Shown piece after piece: positions 8,817 to 16,623 of a stretch of DNA of 64,000 nucleotides. This stretch comes from Rathayibacter iranicus NCPPB 2253 = VKM Ac-1602. GTDB taxonomy: Bacteria; Actinomycetota; Actinomycetes; Actinomycetales; Microbacteriaceae. The position numbers and the translations under genes are program-made. The number at the start of each line of letters is the position of its first letter. Position 1 is the first letter of the stretch. Under the pieces are notes generated by a model that saw only the letters and a program-made list of their open reading frames with translations, was not told the DNA's origin and searched no databases. The stretch covers positions 62,001 to 126,000 of the forward strand of contig NZ_QGDV01000007.1 of assembly GCF_003149025.1 (NCBI RefSeq), written 5' to 3'.

Positions 8817-9656
8817 ATGCGAATCGCCACCTGGAACGTGAACTCCATCCGGGCCCGCACCGGCCGCGTCGTCGACTGGCTCGTGCGCGAGGACGTTGAC
8901 GTGCTGGCCATGCAGGAACTCAAGTGCAAGCCCGAGCAGTTCCCCCACGAGGCTTTTGCCGACGCCGGCTACCACGTCGAGATGGTCGGCCTCAGCCAGT
9001 GGAACGGCGTGGGCATCGCCTCCCGCTTGCCGATGGAGGACGTCGAGGTCGGCTTTCCCGGCATGCCTGGTTTCGCGAAGGAGGCGTCAGCCGACGGCAC
9101 GTTCCCGCTCGAAGCGCGCGCGATCGGCGCCACAGCCGACGGCGTCCGCGTCTGGAGCCTGTACGTTCCAAACGGCCGCGCCGTCGGCGATCCGCACTAC
9201 GACTACAAGCTCGAGTGGCTCGCCGCCCTCGAGGCCAGCACGCGGGAATGGCTGACAGCTGAGCCCGACCTGCCGCTCGCGCTGGTGGGCGACTGGAACG
9301 TCGCTCCGCTGGACAGTGACGTGGGCGACCCGAGCCTGGGCCCCGGATCCACGCACGTCTCTCTCCCGGAGCGCGCCGCTTTCTCCGCGTTCGAGGCGGC
9401 AGGCCTCCAGGACGTGGTTCGGCCGCTGGTGCCGGAGGGCTACACCTACTGGGACTACAAGCAGCTGCGATTTCCGCGCAACGAGGGGCTTCGGATCGAC
9501 TTCATCCTCGGCTCCCGCGCATTTGGCGAGCTAGTGACGGGCGCCGCCATCCACCGGGACGAGCGCAAAGGCGACGCTCCGAGCGATCACGTACCGGTCC
9601 TGGTCGACCTCGACCTCGAGACGACGCTCGACGACGAGCGTCCGATGATCTTCTGA
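8817..9656 (+). CDS. xth: Exodeoxyribonuclease III (AP endonuclease)
   Basis: A 279-residue cytosolic Mg-dependent DNA repair nuclease of the exonuclease/endonuclease/phosphatase fold. It cuts at abasic sites and removes 3' blocks in base excision repair. Family motifs are in order: ATWNVNSIRAR, MQELKC with the metal-binding Glu, SLYVPNGR, GDWNVAP, RIDFILGS, and SDHVPV at the C-terminus with the catalytic Asp-His. The length is standard. The ATG at 8817 begins at the conserved N-terminus and fits a leaderless transcript from TACACT. A small membrane protein gene follows two bases later. Confidence 0.95.
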   Translation: MRIATWNVNSIRARTGRVVDWLVREDVDVLAMQELKCKPEQFPHEAFADAGYHVEMVGLSQWNGVGIASRLPMEDVEVGFPGMPGFAKEASADGTFPLEARAIGATADGVRVWSLYVPNGRAVGDPHYDYKLEWLAALEASTREWLTAEPDLPLALVGDWNVAPLDSDVGDPSLGPGSTHVSLPERAAFSAFEAAGLQDVVRPLVPEGYTYWDYKQLRFPRNEGLRIDFILGSRAFGELVTGAAIHRDERKGDAPSDHVPVLVDLDLETTLDDERPMIF

Positions 9657-9658
9657 CG

Positions 9659-10177
9659 ATGGCGTCCTCGAAGAAGAAGCGTGCGCGGGCTCTGGTCGCC
9701 CCTGCTCAGCGGCCGGCTCCTGCCCGCGCGACGCCCGGCCATCCCGCCCCCGCCCGCTCCACCTCCGCCCACGACGAGCTGCGGACGGAGGCCTACCGCT
9801 CGGTCCGCGAGACCATCGCGGCAGGCAGGCCCCTCCGCCGCCGATGGGACCTCGTCGTCTCGATCCTCGGCTGCCTCGGCCTCGGCCTGGTGTCCATAGC
9901 GCTCGGCTACCTCGCCGCGGTCCTGGCCGTCTTCCCGGCGCAGTGCGAGGGCCAGAACTTCGCCTGTGACTTCGACCGAATCGACTGGGGCGTCTCCATC
10001 GCGCTCATCGGGCCGCCGATCCTGGCGCTGATCGCCGTGGTCGTGACGATCGTGCGCTACCTCGTCGGCCGTCGCGCATTCTGGATCCCGATCGTCGGCG
10101 CCGTGCTCTGCATCGGCGCGGCGTTCCTCGCCTCCTGGCTCGTCACGAGTTCGATTCCCGGCTCGGCAGTGGCGTAG
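9659..10177 (+). CDS. Hypothetical three-helix membrane protein
   Basis: A 172-residue protein with a basic, Pro/Ala-rich cytoplasmic N-terminus (1-65, opening SSKKKRAR) and three hydrophobic helices at about 68-92, 110-132 and 142-165. The loop after the first helix holds two cysteines (QCEGQNFACDF) that probably form an outer-face disulfide. I cannot assign a family or function. It lies two bases after the exonuclease III gene and is likely cotranscribed with it. Confidence 0.7.
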   Translation: MASSKKKRARALVAPAQRPAPARATPGHPAPARSTSAHDELRTEAYRSVRETIAAGRPLRRRWDLVVSILGCLGLGLVSIALGYLAAVLAVFPAQCEGQNFACDFDRIDWGVSIALIGPPILALIAVVVTIVRYLVGRRAFWIPIVGAVLCIGAAFLASWLVTSSIPGSAVA

Positions 10178-10206
10178 CAGCCGTGCGCCGAGCCGGGTGC
10201 GCAGCC

Positions 10207-12030
10207 TCAGCCGCAGCTGGGCTCGTCGCTCAGAGTCACCGTCGTCGGGTTGATCATCGGAGTGACGCGCACGGCCTGGTTGCCGAATCCTGAGCCCGCG
10301 GCGGTGAACTGTACGTCGAACGTCTCGGACTGCCCGGGCGAGAGCTGCACCGCGACCTTCGAGACGGGGCGCCCGAGGTCACTCAGGGTCTGCGGGTCGT
10401 AGCCGGTGCCGTCTTCCCAGTCTGATCCGGCCACAGTCGTGCCAGGAGGGCCGTAGACGTAGATATTGGTGACGAAGTCACCCCGCGGATAGAGGCCGGT
10501 CCCACCATTCGCGGCGACGTACGACGGCAGAGTCTGCGCGACGGCCCTGCTGATCGTGTTGGTCACAGTGACCGAAGTGGTAAAGACGGCTCCGGAGGCG
10601 GCGCACCGGCCGGTGCTTGACTGCTTCACAGCGGAGTTGAGGTAGTAGTCCATCTTGGAGCCCCGCGACGCGTCCTGGAAGAACACGCCCGTCGTCGTCT
10701 TTTCAGTGGTGGTGGCCGGCAGGACCCCCGCGATAGGGGTCGGCGAGAGAAGCGCCTGCTCGCCGGAGTTGGAGCTGAAGGCCAGGATCCGGCTCTCATC
10801 CACCGCCTTCACGACGGCGGGGAGCATCTTGGTCGGCTCCATCTCGCCGCCGAGGATCTTCCCGAGGACGGTGGCGCTCGCCTCCGAAAAGAATTCGTCG
10901 GTCTTCTCGCCGACGGTGGAGTCGGGGTAGCGGAAGTAGACCTGGTTGAGCAAGGTCGACACCGTGTTCTCGCTCGTGAGCACGGTGCCGTCGGTCAGGG
11001 TGACAGGGCCGGTCGAGCCCAGCAAGTAGGACAGCGCCACGGGATCGATGGCGAGAACCCCGTCGATCTTCTGCTCGGGAAACTTCTGCGCCCAGAACTG
11101 CGATGTGATCGACGCAGCGGTAGGGAAATCAGGCCGGCTGGTCGCGACGTTGAACGTGGTCGCGAGGTTGGGACCGATCGCTTTCAGCGCACTCTCGTCA
11201 ACGGTGACCGGATCGAGCCCGGAGAAGTCGCTGCTCGCCTGCTGCTGGCCGATCGAGATCATGCCGCCGTCAACGTCGAGCTGCATCACCGAGGAGGCGC
11301 CGCCACCGAGGGCCTGCGCCTCGGCCAAGTTCTGGAAGAGGACGAGGTAGTGGCGTGGGCCGCTCGCACCGAGCGAATCGGGAAGGATCCTCGTGAGCGG
11401 CTCGACCTGATCCATCGCGGTCGTGGCGGTCACGAGCTGCGGACTGAAGGAGTCGAGCGCGGAGGAGACCTGCGGCACGAGAGCTTCGCGATCGATCCCG
11501 GCGACGCGGGTCTGCGCCTCGTCGACGACGCCCTTGGCAACCGTGATCTTCTGCGAGAGCTCGGTGATGGCCGCGAGGTCGACCCGCCCCGCGACCGGCT
11601 TGAGGATATCGAGCGATGTCGTCGAGAGAGGAGTGACGATCTTGCCGGAGATGTCATCGGCGATCTCGGTCGCGGCGCGGACGGCCGAGAGGTTCGGGCC
11701 CAGCATCGGCACGATCTCCATCACGCGCCACACCGGGTCGTCGGTCTCGTCGCGAGCCTCGCCGGTGAGGGTTGCGATCTGCGCTGCCGTCTGCTCCGCT
11801 CCGTCGGTGTCGAAGGAGGTCAGCTTGCCGGACACCTGGGACACCAGCGGGATCGCCTCGGTGAGCTTGTCGCGGACCGACATCGCCTTCTCGTAGGTGC
11901 GCACCCCGAGTAGCACAGCCACCACGGCCAGAATCAGGAGGATCAGGAAGACGATCAGAGTGATCCACAGGCCGCGACGGCGGCGCGGTCTACGTGAGGC
12001 GCGGCGGGAGGCGGACGTCGTGGTGCTCAT
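10207..12030 (-). CDS. DUF4012 domain-containing protein
   Basis: A 607-residue protein with a very basic N-terminus, one membrane helix (GLWITLIVFLILLILAVVAV) and a large outer domain. The segment RHYLVLFQNLAEAQALGG is the hallmark of DUF4012, a family often found near surface polysaccharide genes in actinobacteria; its activity is not established. No glycan cluster is adjacent here. The ATG at 12030 is preceded by TAGGCT and seven bases, consistent with a leaderless start, and skips 16 unlikely upstream residues. Confidence 0.85.
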   Translation of the reverse strand: MSTTTSASRRASRRPRRRRGLWITLIVFLILLILAVVAVLLGVRTYEKAMSVRDKLTEAIPLVSQVSGKLTSFDTDGAEQTAAQIATLTGEARDETDDPVWRVMEIVPMLGPNLSAVRAATEIADDISGKIVTPLSTTSLDILKPVAGRVDLAAITELSQKITVAKGVVDEAQTRVAGIDREALVPQVSSALDSFSPQLVTATTAMDQVEPLTRILPDSLGASGPRHYLVLFQNLAEAQALGGGASSVMQLDVDGGMISIGQQQASSDFSGLDPVTVDESALKAIGPNLATTFNVATSRPDFPTAASITSQFWAQKFPEQKIDGVLAIDPVALSYLLGSTGPVTLTDGTVLTSENTVSTLLNQVYFRYPDSTVGEKTDEFFSEASATVLGKILGGEMEPTKMLPAVVKAVDESRILAFSSNSGEQALLSPTPIAGVLPATTTEKTTTGVFFQDASRGSKMDYYLNSAVKQSSTGRCAASGAVFTTSVTVTNTISRAVAQTLPSYVAANGGTGLYPRGDFVTNIYVYGPPGTTVAGSDWEDGTGYDPQTLSDLGRPVSKVAVQLSPGQSETFDVQFTAAGSGFGNQAVRVTPMINPTTVTLSDEPSCG

Positions 12031-12186
12031 TGGAGAGAGCCTAAACGACGGCCGAGAACGCACGACGAAGCGCGCCACCTGCGCCGACGAGGGTCGGCGC
12101 GCTCCGCTCAGCCCAGGAGCAGCGAGACGGCGATGAGGACGGGTATCAGGTAGCCGACGACGAACAGCACGCCGTGGCGGCGGCTC

Positions 12187-12711
12187 TCACCCGAGTTCCG
12201 CGAGGTCGAACGCCCAGTCGGCGTAAAGGCCACGGGGGTTTCCCTGCTCGACCACTCCAACACGGTCGAAGCCCACCTCGACGCACACGGCACTGCGGTC
12301 GAGGTCGCCCTCGGGTACGTAGACGTGCAGGAAACGCGGCACCGGGAACGACGCCGCCGCCGCGAGCAGCAGCCGCACGGACTGCGCCGTAATCCCTCGC
12401 GCGCGCGGAGCAATGTTCCAGGTCGCTTCGTAGGCAACGACGCCGCGCGAGCAGCTGTACCAATAGCCAATGGAGCCGACGGAGACGCCGTTCAACTCGA
12501 TCACGTAGAAGAACGCGTCGCCCTCTGACCAGCCGCGGAGGTAGCGGTCGTGGCGGACGAGGACGTCGCTCGCGAGGCCGCCGCCGGTGTCCGTGGACGT
12601 CTCGTGGAGGACTGCGGCATCCGCGTGCGGCCAGGGGAGCAGGCGGATGTTCTCGGTGTCGTGATCGATGCTGGCTGTTCTCTGGTCGCTTCCGGGTTCG
12701 GGTCCCGTCAC
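12187..12711 (-). CDS. GNAT family N-acetyltransferase
   Basis: A protein of about 174 residues with the GNAT fold. The acceptor-side strands include FFYVIELNGVSVGSIGYW, followed by an acetyl-CoA loop region (IAPRARGITAQSVRLLL) and the C-terminal ending VCVEVGFDRVGVVEQGNPRG typical of RimJ-like enzymes. The substrate is unknown. The GTG at 12711 has a GAGAGGAT ribosome site about eight bases upstream; an in-frame ATG at 12762 would add 17 residues. Confidence 0.8.
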   Translation of the reverse strand: MTGPEPGSDQRTASIDHDTENIRLLPWPHADAAVLHETSTDTGGGLASDVLVRHDRYLRGWSEGDAFFYVIELNGVSVGSIGYWYSCSRGVVAYEATWNIAPRARGITAQSVRLLLAAAASFPVPRFLHVYVPEGDLDRSAVCVEVGFDRVGVVEQGNPRGLYADWAFDLAELG

Positions 12712-13083
12712 GCGCGCCGATCCTCTCTCTGGTAGATGGCTTGTCGGAATCCGGCGCGCCATCAGGTACTCATCGCATCGGTTCAGTTGGATGTGTCGGC
12801 ACTCGGGATGCGGACACGGTGTCCCTTATCATCAACCCGATTGTGGTGGCGGTGGCGCAGCACTCCCGAAACTAACCCCGAATGGGGGGCGCCACCTGCA
12901 AGCGCTCTGCGCGATGCCCGCTCGCCCGCTCCCGCGCGGCGGGGATGACGTGCGCGACGGAAGCCGACGGCGCCGTATCGGTCCGCAGTGACGCACGAAA
13001 AGCGCGCGATGAAGCCCATACGCTCGGAGTCAGGCCGTCGAGACCCCGTTCCACCCAGGATCATCAGCGTGAGGAGGATCACC
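12712..13083. other. Intergenic region before DUF6421-like gene
   Basis: About 370 bases between divergent genes. The only recognisable elements are the GGAGG ribosome site before 13084 and the GAGAGGAT site of the leftward gene. The Cys-poor frames crossing it show no coding character, and I found no riboswitch or RNA fold I can name. Confidence 0.35.
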
Positions 13084-14487
13084 ATGTCGCAAGCTATGCA
13101 CCGCACCGTCGTCGGAGAACCCGAGGTCGTCGAGGACCGCATGGAGGCCTCTGCGGCGTGGCTTGGCATCAAGGCCGCCGCCTCGGCGCTTCAGCCGCTG
13201 CAGGAGCAGGACGGCTCGCTCGCCGATCCAGAGCACCTGGAGCAGGCGCGCGCCGAGATCACCCGGCTGGTGGCCGGCATCCGCACCCTCGCTCCTTCCT
13301 TCCCCTCCGACGCCGCCTACCTGGACGCACTCGTGCACGACCTGGAGCGCTGGAGCGCCGCCGAACTCGGAGTCCCCGACTTCCTGGACTCGCTCAGCGC
13401 GTTCCAGCCGCAGCTGGATCGCGTCGACGGCCTGCGCCACCTCGTGGTCTTCCCGATGTACACGCAGAACGGCAGCCGCAACCGGTACGTCGAGGCCGTG
13501 CTGATCGAGGTGGTCTGGCCCCGCTTCGTCGCCGAGCTGGAGGCGGGCGACTACTCCAACGCGCTCTTCGTCCCCGTTCGCTTCGTTGACTTCACCGCCG
13601 GCTACAACACCGACAGTGCCGTCCTGTTCCCCGAGACGGTCGCGATGCGTTCCATCCCCTCCTTCACCTGGGGCGCGATCTTCGCCGACCGGGAGGCAGC
13701 GCGCTTTCGCCGCGTCGTCTCCGCGGCCGCGGAGATCACGCGACTCGAACTCCCCGAGGACGCCCGCCGACTGCTGACCGACCAGCGACTCGCAGAAGAG
13801 TCCTTCGTGATGTGGGACCTCATCCACGACCGCACCCACATGCGCGGCGACCTGCCGTTCGACCCGTTCATGATCAAACAGCGGATGCCGTTCTTCCTGT
13901 ACTCGCTGGAGGAGCTGCGCTGCGACCTCACTGCGTTCAGGGAAGCGGTGGCGATCGAGCGCAGGCTCGCCGCCCTCGAGCACCGCGATGCCGACGAGGA
14001 GGCGCTTCTCGAGCGCTCCCGCTTCGTCCAGTACGCGATCCTCTTCGACCGGCTCTTCCGCTTCCCGCTGACCGGGACCCGAGTGCGCAATTACGACGGC
14101 CTCGGCGGGCAGCTGCTCTTCGCCTGGCTGCACCAGCACGGGGTGCTGCACTGGACGGACACTCGTCTGGCGTTCGAGTGGGACGGGGTCGCCGACGTCG
14201 TGGTCGCGCTCTCGGACGCCATCGACGAGCTCTACTGGCGCTCGATCGACCGGCCCAAAACGGCGCACTGGCTGGCCGCACATGCCCTGATCGCCGCGAC
14301 GCTCACTCCCCATCCGGCGTCCGCCTGGGCGCATGGTCTGGCGGATGAGGTGCTTCTCGGCGCTCCGCGCGGTCTGACGGATGCCGTGCTGGACGACGAG
14401 TTCCCGCTCTCGATGTTCTACGAGGCCCTCGGACGAAAGATGGGCGATGTCATCGCGTCCACCCGGGGAATTACCGGGCGCACGTGA
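13084..14487 (+). CDS. DUF6421-like conserved actinobacterial protein
   Basis: A 467-residue soluble protein with no signal peptide or membrane segment. The size and composition match the actinobacterial family I know as DUF6421, but I place it from memory of sequence style, not from a diagnostic motif. The segment WDLIHDRTHMRGDLPFDPF has a HDxxH spacing that could bind metal. A catalytic role is not established. The ATG at 13084 is chosen because GGAGGATC lies just upstream. The two-component gene starts 36 bases downstream. Confidence 0.6.
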   Translation: MSQAMHRTVVGEPEVVEDRMEASAAWLGIKAAASALQPLQEQDGSLADPEHLEQARAEITRLVAGIRTLAPSFPSDAAYLDALVHDLERWSAAELGVPDFLDSLSAFQPQLDRVDGLRHLVVFPMYTQNGSRNRYVEAVLIEVVWPRFVAELEAGDYSNALFVPVRFVDFTAGYNTDSAVLFPETVAMRSIPSFTWGAIFADREAARFRRVVSAAAEITRLELPEDARRLLTDQRLAEESFVMWDLIHDRTHMRGDLPFDPFMIKQRMPFFLYSLEELRCDLTAFREAVAIERRLAALEHRDADEEALLERSRFVQYAILFDRLFRFPLTGTRVRNYDGLGGQLLFAWLHQHGVLHWTDTRLAFEWDGVADVVVALSDAIDELYWRSIDRPKTAHWLAAHALIAATLTPHPASAWAHGLADEVLLGAPRGLTDAVLDDEFPLSMFYEALGRKMGDVIASTRGITGRT

Positions 14488-14510
14488 GCGGAGGCGCCCG
14501 AGGCGTCGAT

Positions 14511-14523
14511 TAGCGTGAAGTGC
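14511..14523 (+). promoter_or_regulatory. Leaderless promoter -10 box of fused two-component gene
   Basis: TAGCGT at 14511-14516 is followed by seven bases and the ATG at 14524. It overlaps an in-frame upstream GTG, which is therefore unlikely to be the start. Confidence 0.45.
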
Positions 14524-16563
14524 ATGTCTCCAGGTTTCGGCGCCACCGATCCTTTCGACGCGGGGTGGGTGCGGCGTCCGCCGAGCCGAGCCGGTTACGT
14601 GCAGGACACGATCAGCGCCGGGATCCTACTCGTGGCGACTCTCGCGTCCGTGGCGCTGTATACGTCGGCGGGGTTCGCAGACGCGCCGCACCCGATCCTG
14701 AGCGCGCACTGGGCCGTTGCGCTGACCCTGCCGCTTGCTCTGCGTCGCCGCTTCCCCGCGACGGTCGCCGTGGTCCTCTCCGTCGTCTACGTCCTGGGGC
14801 TCGTACTCCGCGTGCCGGAGTCGATGTTCGGCCAGATCTGTCTGTTCCTGGCCCTCTACACGGTCGGAGCATGGGGACGCGACCGGCGGGTGGCGCTCGC
14901 CGTGCGGGTCGTCATCGCGGTCGGCATGCTCGGCTGGTTGATCGTCTCCCTGATCACCGACGACTGGGTCAGCAGCGCGGTGTCCCGCGACGACTCCTCC
15001 GGGCTGCTCTCGCCCTACATCGCCGCGTCGGCGCTCGCGGTGATGTCGAACCTCCTCTTCTTTGGTGGCGCGTACGTCTTCGGCGAGGCATCCTGGCAAT
15101 CGGCGCGGCGGTTGGAGGCACTGGAGGCGCGCACCGCCGAACTCGACGACGAGCGCGAGCGCTCCTCGAAGCGAGCAGTCTCGTCCGAGCGTCTGCGCAT
15201 CGCGCGAGAGCTGCACGACGTGGTCGCGCATCACGTCAGTGTGATGGGGGTGCAAGCGGGGGCCGCCAGGCGCGTGCTGGCGCGCGATCCCGAGAAGGCC
15301 GCCGCCTCGCTCAGTGCAATCGAGAGCGACGCCCGCTCAGCAATCGAGGAACTGCACCGAATCCTGGTCGCGCTGCGAGCCGATGATGCCGCACCGAACG
15401 CGCTCTCTGACTCTGCGTCCACGCGCGGAGTCGCGCAGCTGGAGGAACTCGTCGCCGCCTCGAACGGCTCTGGACTGCCCACCACCTTCCAGGCGATAGG
15501 CACTCCCCGCGATGTTCCCGCCACTGTGGGCCTCAGCCTCTACCGCATCGCTCAGGAATCCTTGACGAACGTGCGCAAGCACGCGGGACGGGGCGCGCGG
15601 GCGGAGGTGCGCCTGCGCTACGCAACCGAGGCTGTGGAACTCGAGATCGCCGATGACGGCGGCACGGGTCCGCATGTGGGCGCGCCCGCCTCCTGCGGCC
15701 TGGGGCACACCGGCATGAGCGAGCGCGCGGCTGCTGTCGGTGGCTGGATCGAAATGGGTCCGAAGGGCGCGGGCTACCTCGTCCATGTGGAGGTACCACT
15801 GTCCCCTGTCCGGGTGGGTGCCGGGGCGCCGAGCGCCAACCCGGTAGCGTCATCGGGGGCGTCAGGAGCAACCGACCGAGGGGAGCACATGACCGAGCGC
15901 GTGCGCGTGCTGCTCGTCGATGATCAGGAGCTCGTTCGCGTCGGCTTCCGTATCATCCTCGAGTCGGAGCCCGGCATTGACGTCGTCGGTGAGGCTCGGA
16001 CCGGCCTCGAGGCGATTCAGCGCGCCGCCGAGCTGTGTCCGGATGTGATCTGCATGGACGTGCAGATGCCTGGTCTCGACGGCCTCGCCGCTACCCGCGA
16101 GATCGTCGCGGATGCCGGGCTCTGCTCGCGCGTGCTCATCCTGACCACCTTCGACCGCGACGACTACCTCTTCGACGCGCTCTCGGCCGGCGCGAGCGGC
16201 TTCCTGCTCAAGAACGCGTCGCCGGAGGAACTCGTCGAGGCGGTACAGGTGGTCGCCCGGGGCGACGCGATGCTGTCGCCCGACGTGACCCGCCGCGTGA
16301 TCGAGCGTTTCGCCTCCGGCCCCGCGCGACCACTGCCCGCGGACCACCCGGGCGTCGGCGATCTCACCGACCGTGAGCGCGAGGTCCTGGTGCTCCTGTC
16401 CCGCGGATGGTCGAACGCCGAGATCGCAGCCGAACTCTTCGTGGGCGAAGCGACCGTGAAGACCCACGTGTCGAAGATCCTGATGAAACTGGGGGTCCGC
16501 GACCGGATTCAGGCAGTTGTCTTTGCCTACGAGCACGGGATCGCAGTGCCCGGTCGTCTGTAA
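14524..16563 (+). CDS. Fused NarL-type sensor histidine kinase and LuxR-type response regulator
   Basis: A 679-residue product of one open frame. Residues ~20-190 hold five or six membrane helices, then a short coiled region. A HisKA_3 dimerisation domain follows with H231 in RIARELHDVVAHHVS. The HATPase ends with IADDGG and CGLGHTGMSERAAAVGG. A ~30-residue Ala/Gly/Ser linker leads to a receiver domain with phospho-acceptor D512 (ICMDVQMPG) and a LuxR helix-turn-helix (LTDREREVLVLLSRGWSNAEIA). These are normally two genes. The regulator still has its own AGGGGAG ribosome site and ATG at 15889, so a separate regulator may also be made. Confidence 0.85.
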   Translation: MSPGFGATDPFDAGWVRRPPSRAGYVQDTISAGILLVATLASVALYTSAGFADAPHPILSAHWAVALTLPLALRRRFPATVAVVLSVVYVLGLVLRVPESMFGQICLFLALYTVGAWGRDRRVALAVRVVIAVGMLGWLIVSLITDDWVSSAVSRDDSSGLLSPYIAASALAVMSNLLFFGGAYVFGEASWQSARRLEALEARTAELDDERERSSKRAVSSERLRIARELHDVVAHHVSVMGVQAGAARRVLARDPEKAAASLSAIESDARSAIEELHRILVALRADDAAPNALSDSASTRGVAQLEELVAASNGSGLPTTFQAIGTPRDVPATVGLSLYRIAQESLTNVRKHAGRGARAEVRLRYATEAVELEIADDGGTGPHVGAPASCGLGHTGMSERAAAVGGWIEMGPKGAGYLVHVEVPLSPVRVGAGAPSANPVASSGASGATDRGEHMTERVRVLLVDDQELVRVGFRIILESEPGIDVVGEARTGLEAIQRAAELCPDVICMDVQMPGLDGLAATREIVADAGLCSRVLILTTFDRDDYLFDALSAGASGFLLKNASPEELVEAVQVVARGDAMLSPDVTRRVIERFASGPARPLPADHPGVGDLTDREREVLVLLSRGWSNAEIAAELFVGEATVKTHVSKILMKLGVRDRIQAVVFAYEHGIAVPGRL

Positions 16564-16583
16564 CCTCGAGAAGCGTCAATTTT

Positions 16584-16623
16584 TGTGCATCCGATGTACA
16601 CAAATATGTACAGTGGATGTACA
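16584..16623 (+). promoter_or_regulatory. Leaderless promoter with three TGTACA boxes
   Basis: A TTGTGC -35-like element near 16584 and a TATGTA -10-like element at 16606-16611 sit about 16 bases apart, placing the transcription start at the ATG at 16617. Three identical palindromic TGTACA hexamers start at 16595, 16607 and 16618, spaced 12 and 11 bases (about one helix turn), covering the spacer, the -10 and the start codon. This layout fits a repressor operator. The binding protein is unknown. Confidence 0.55.

Noticed and set aside
12108-12186. Short hydrophobic leftward frame ending GYLIPVLIAVSLLLG
   Set aside because: About 20 codons with only a GTG start, no ribosome site, overlapping the end of a GNAT gene; could be real but is not supported.
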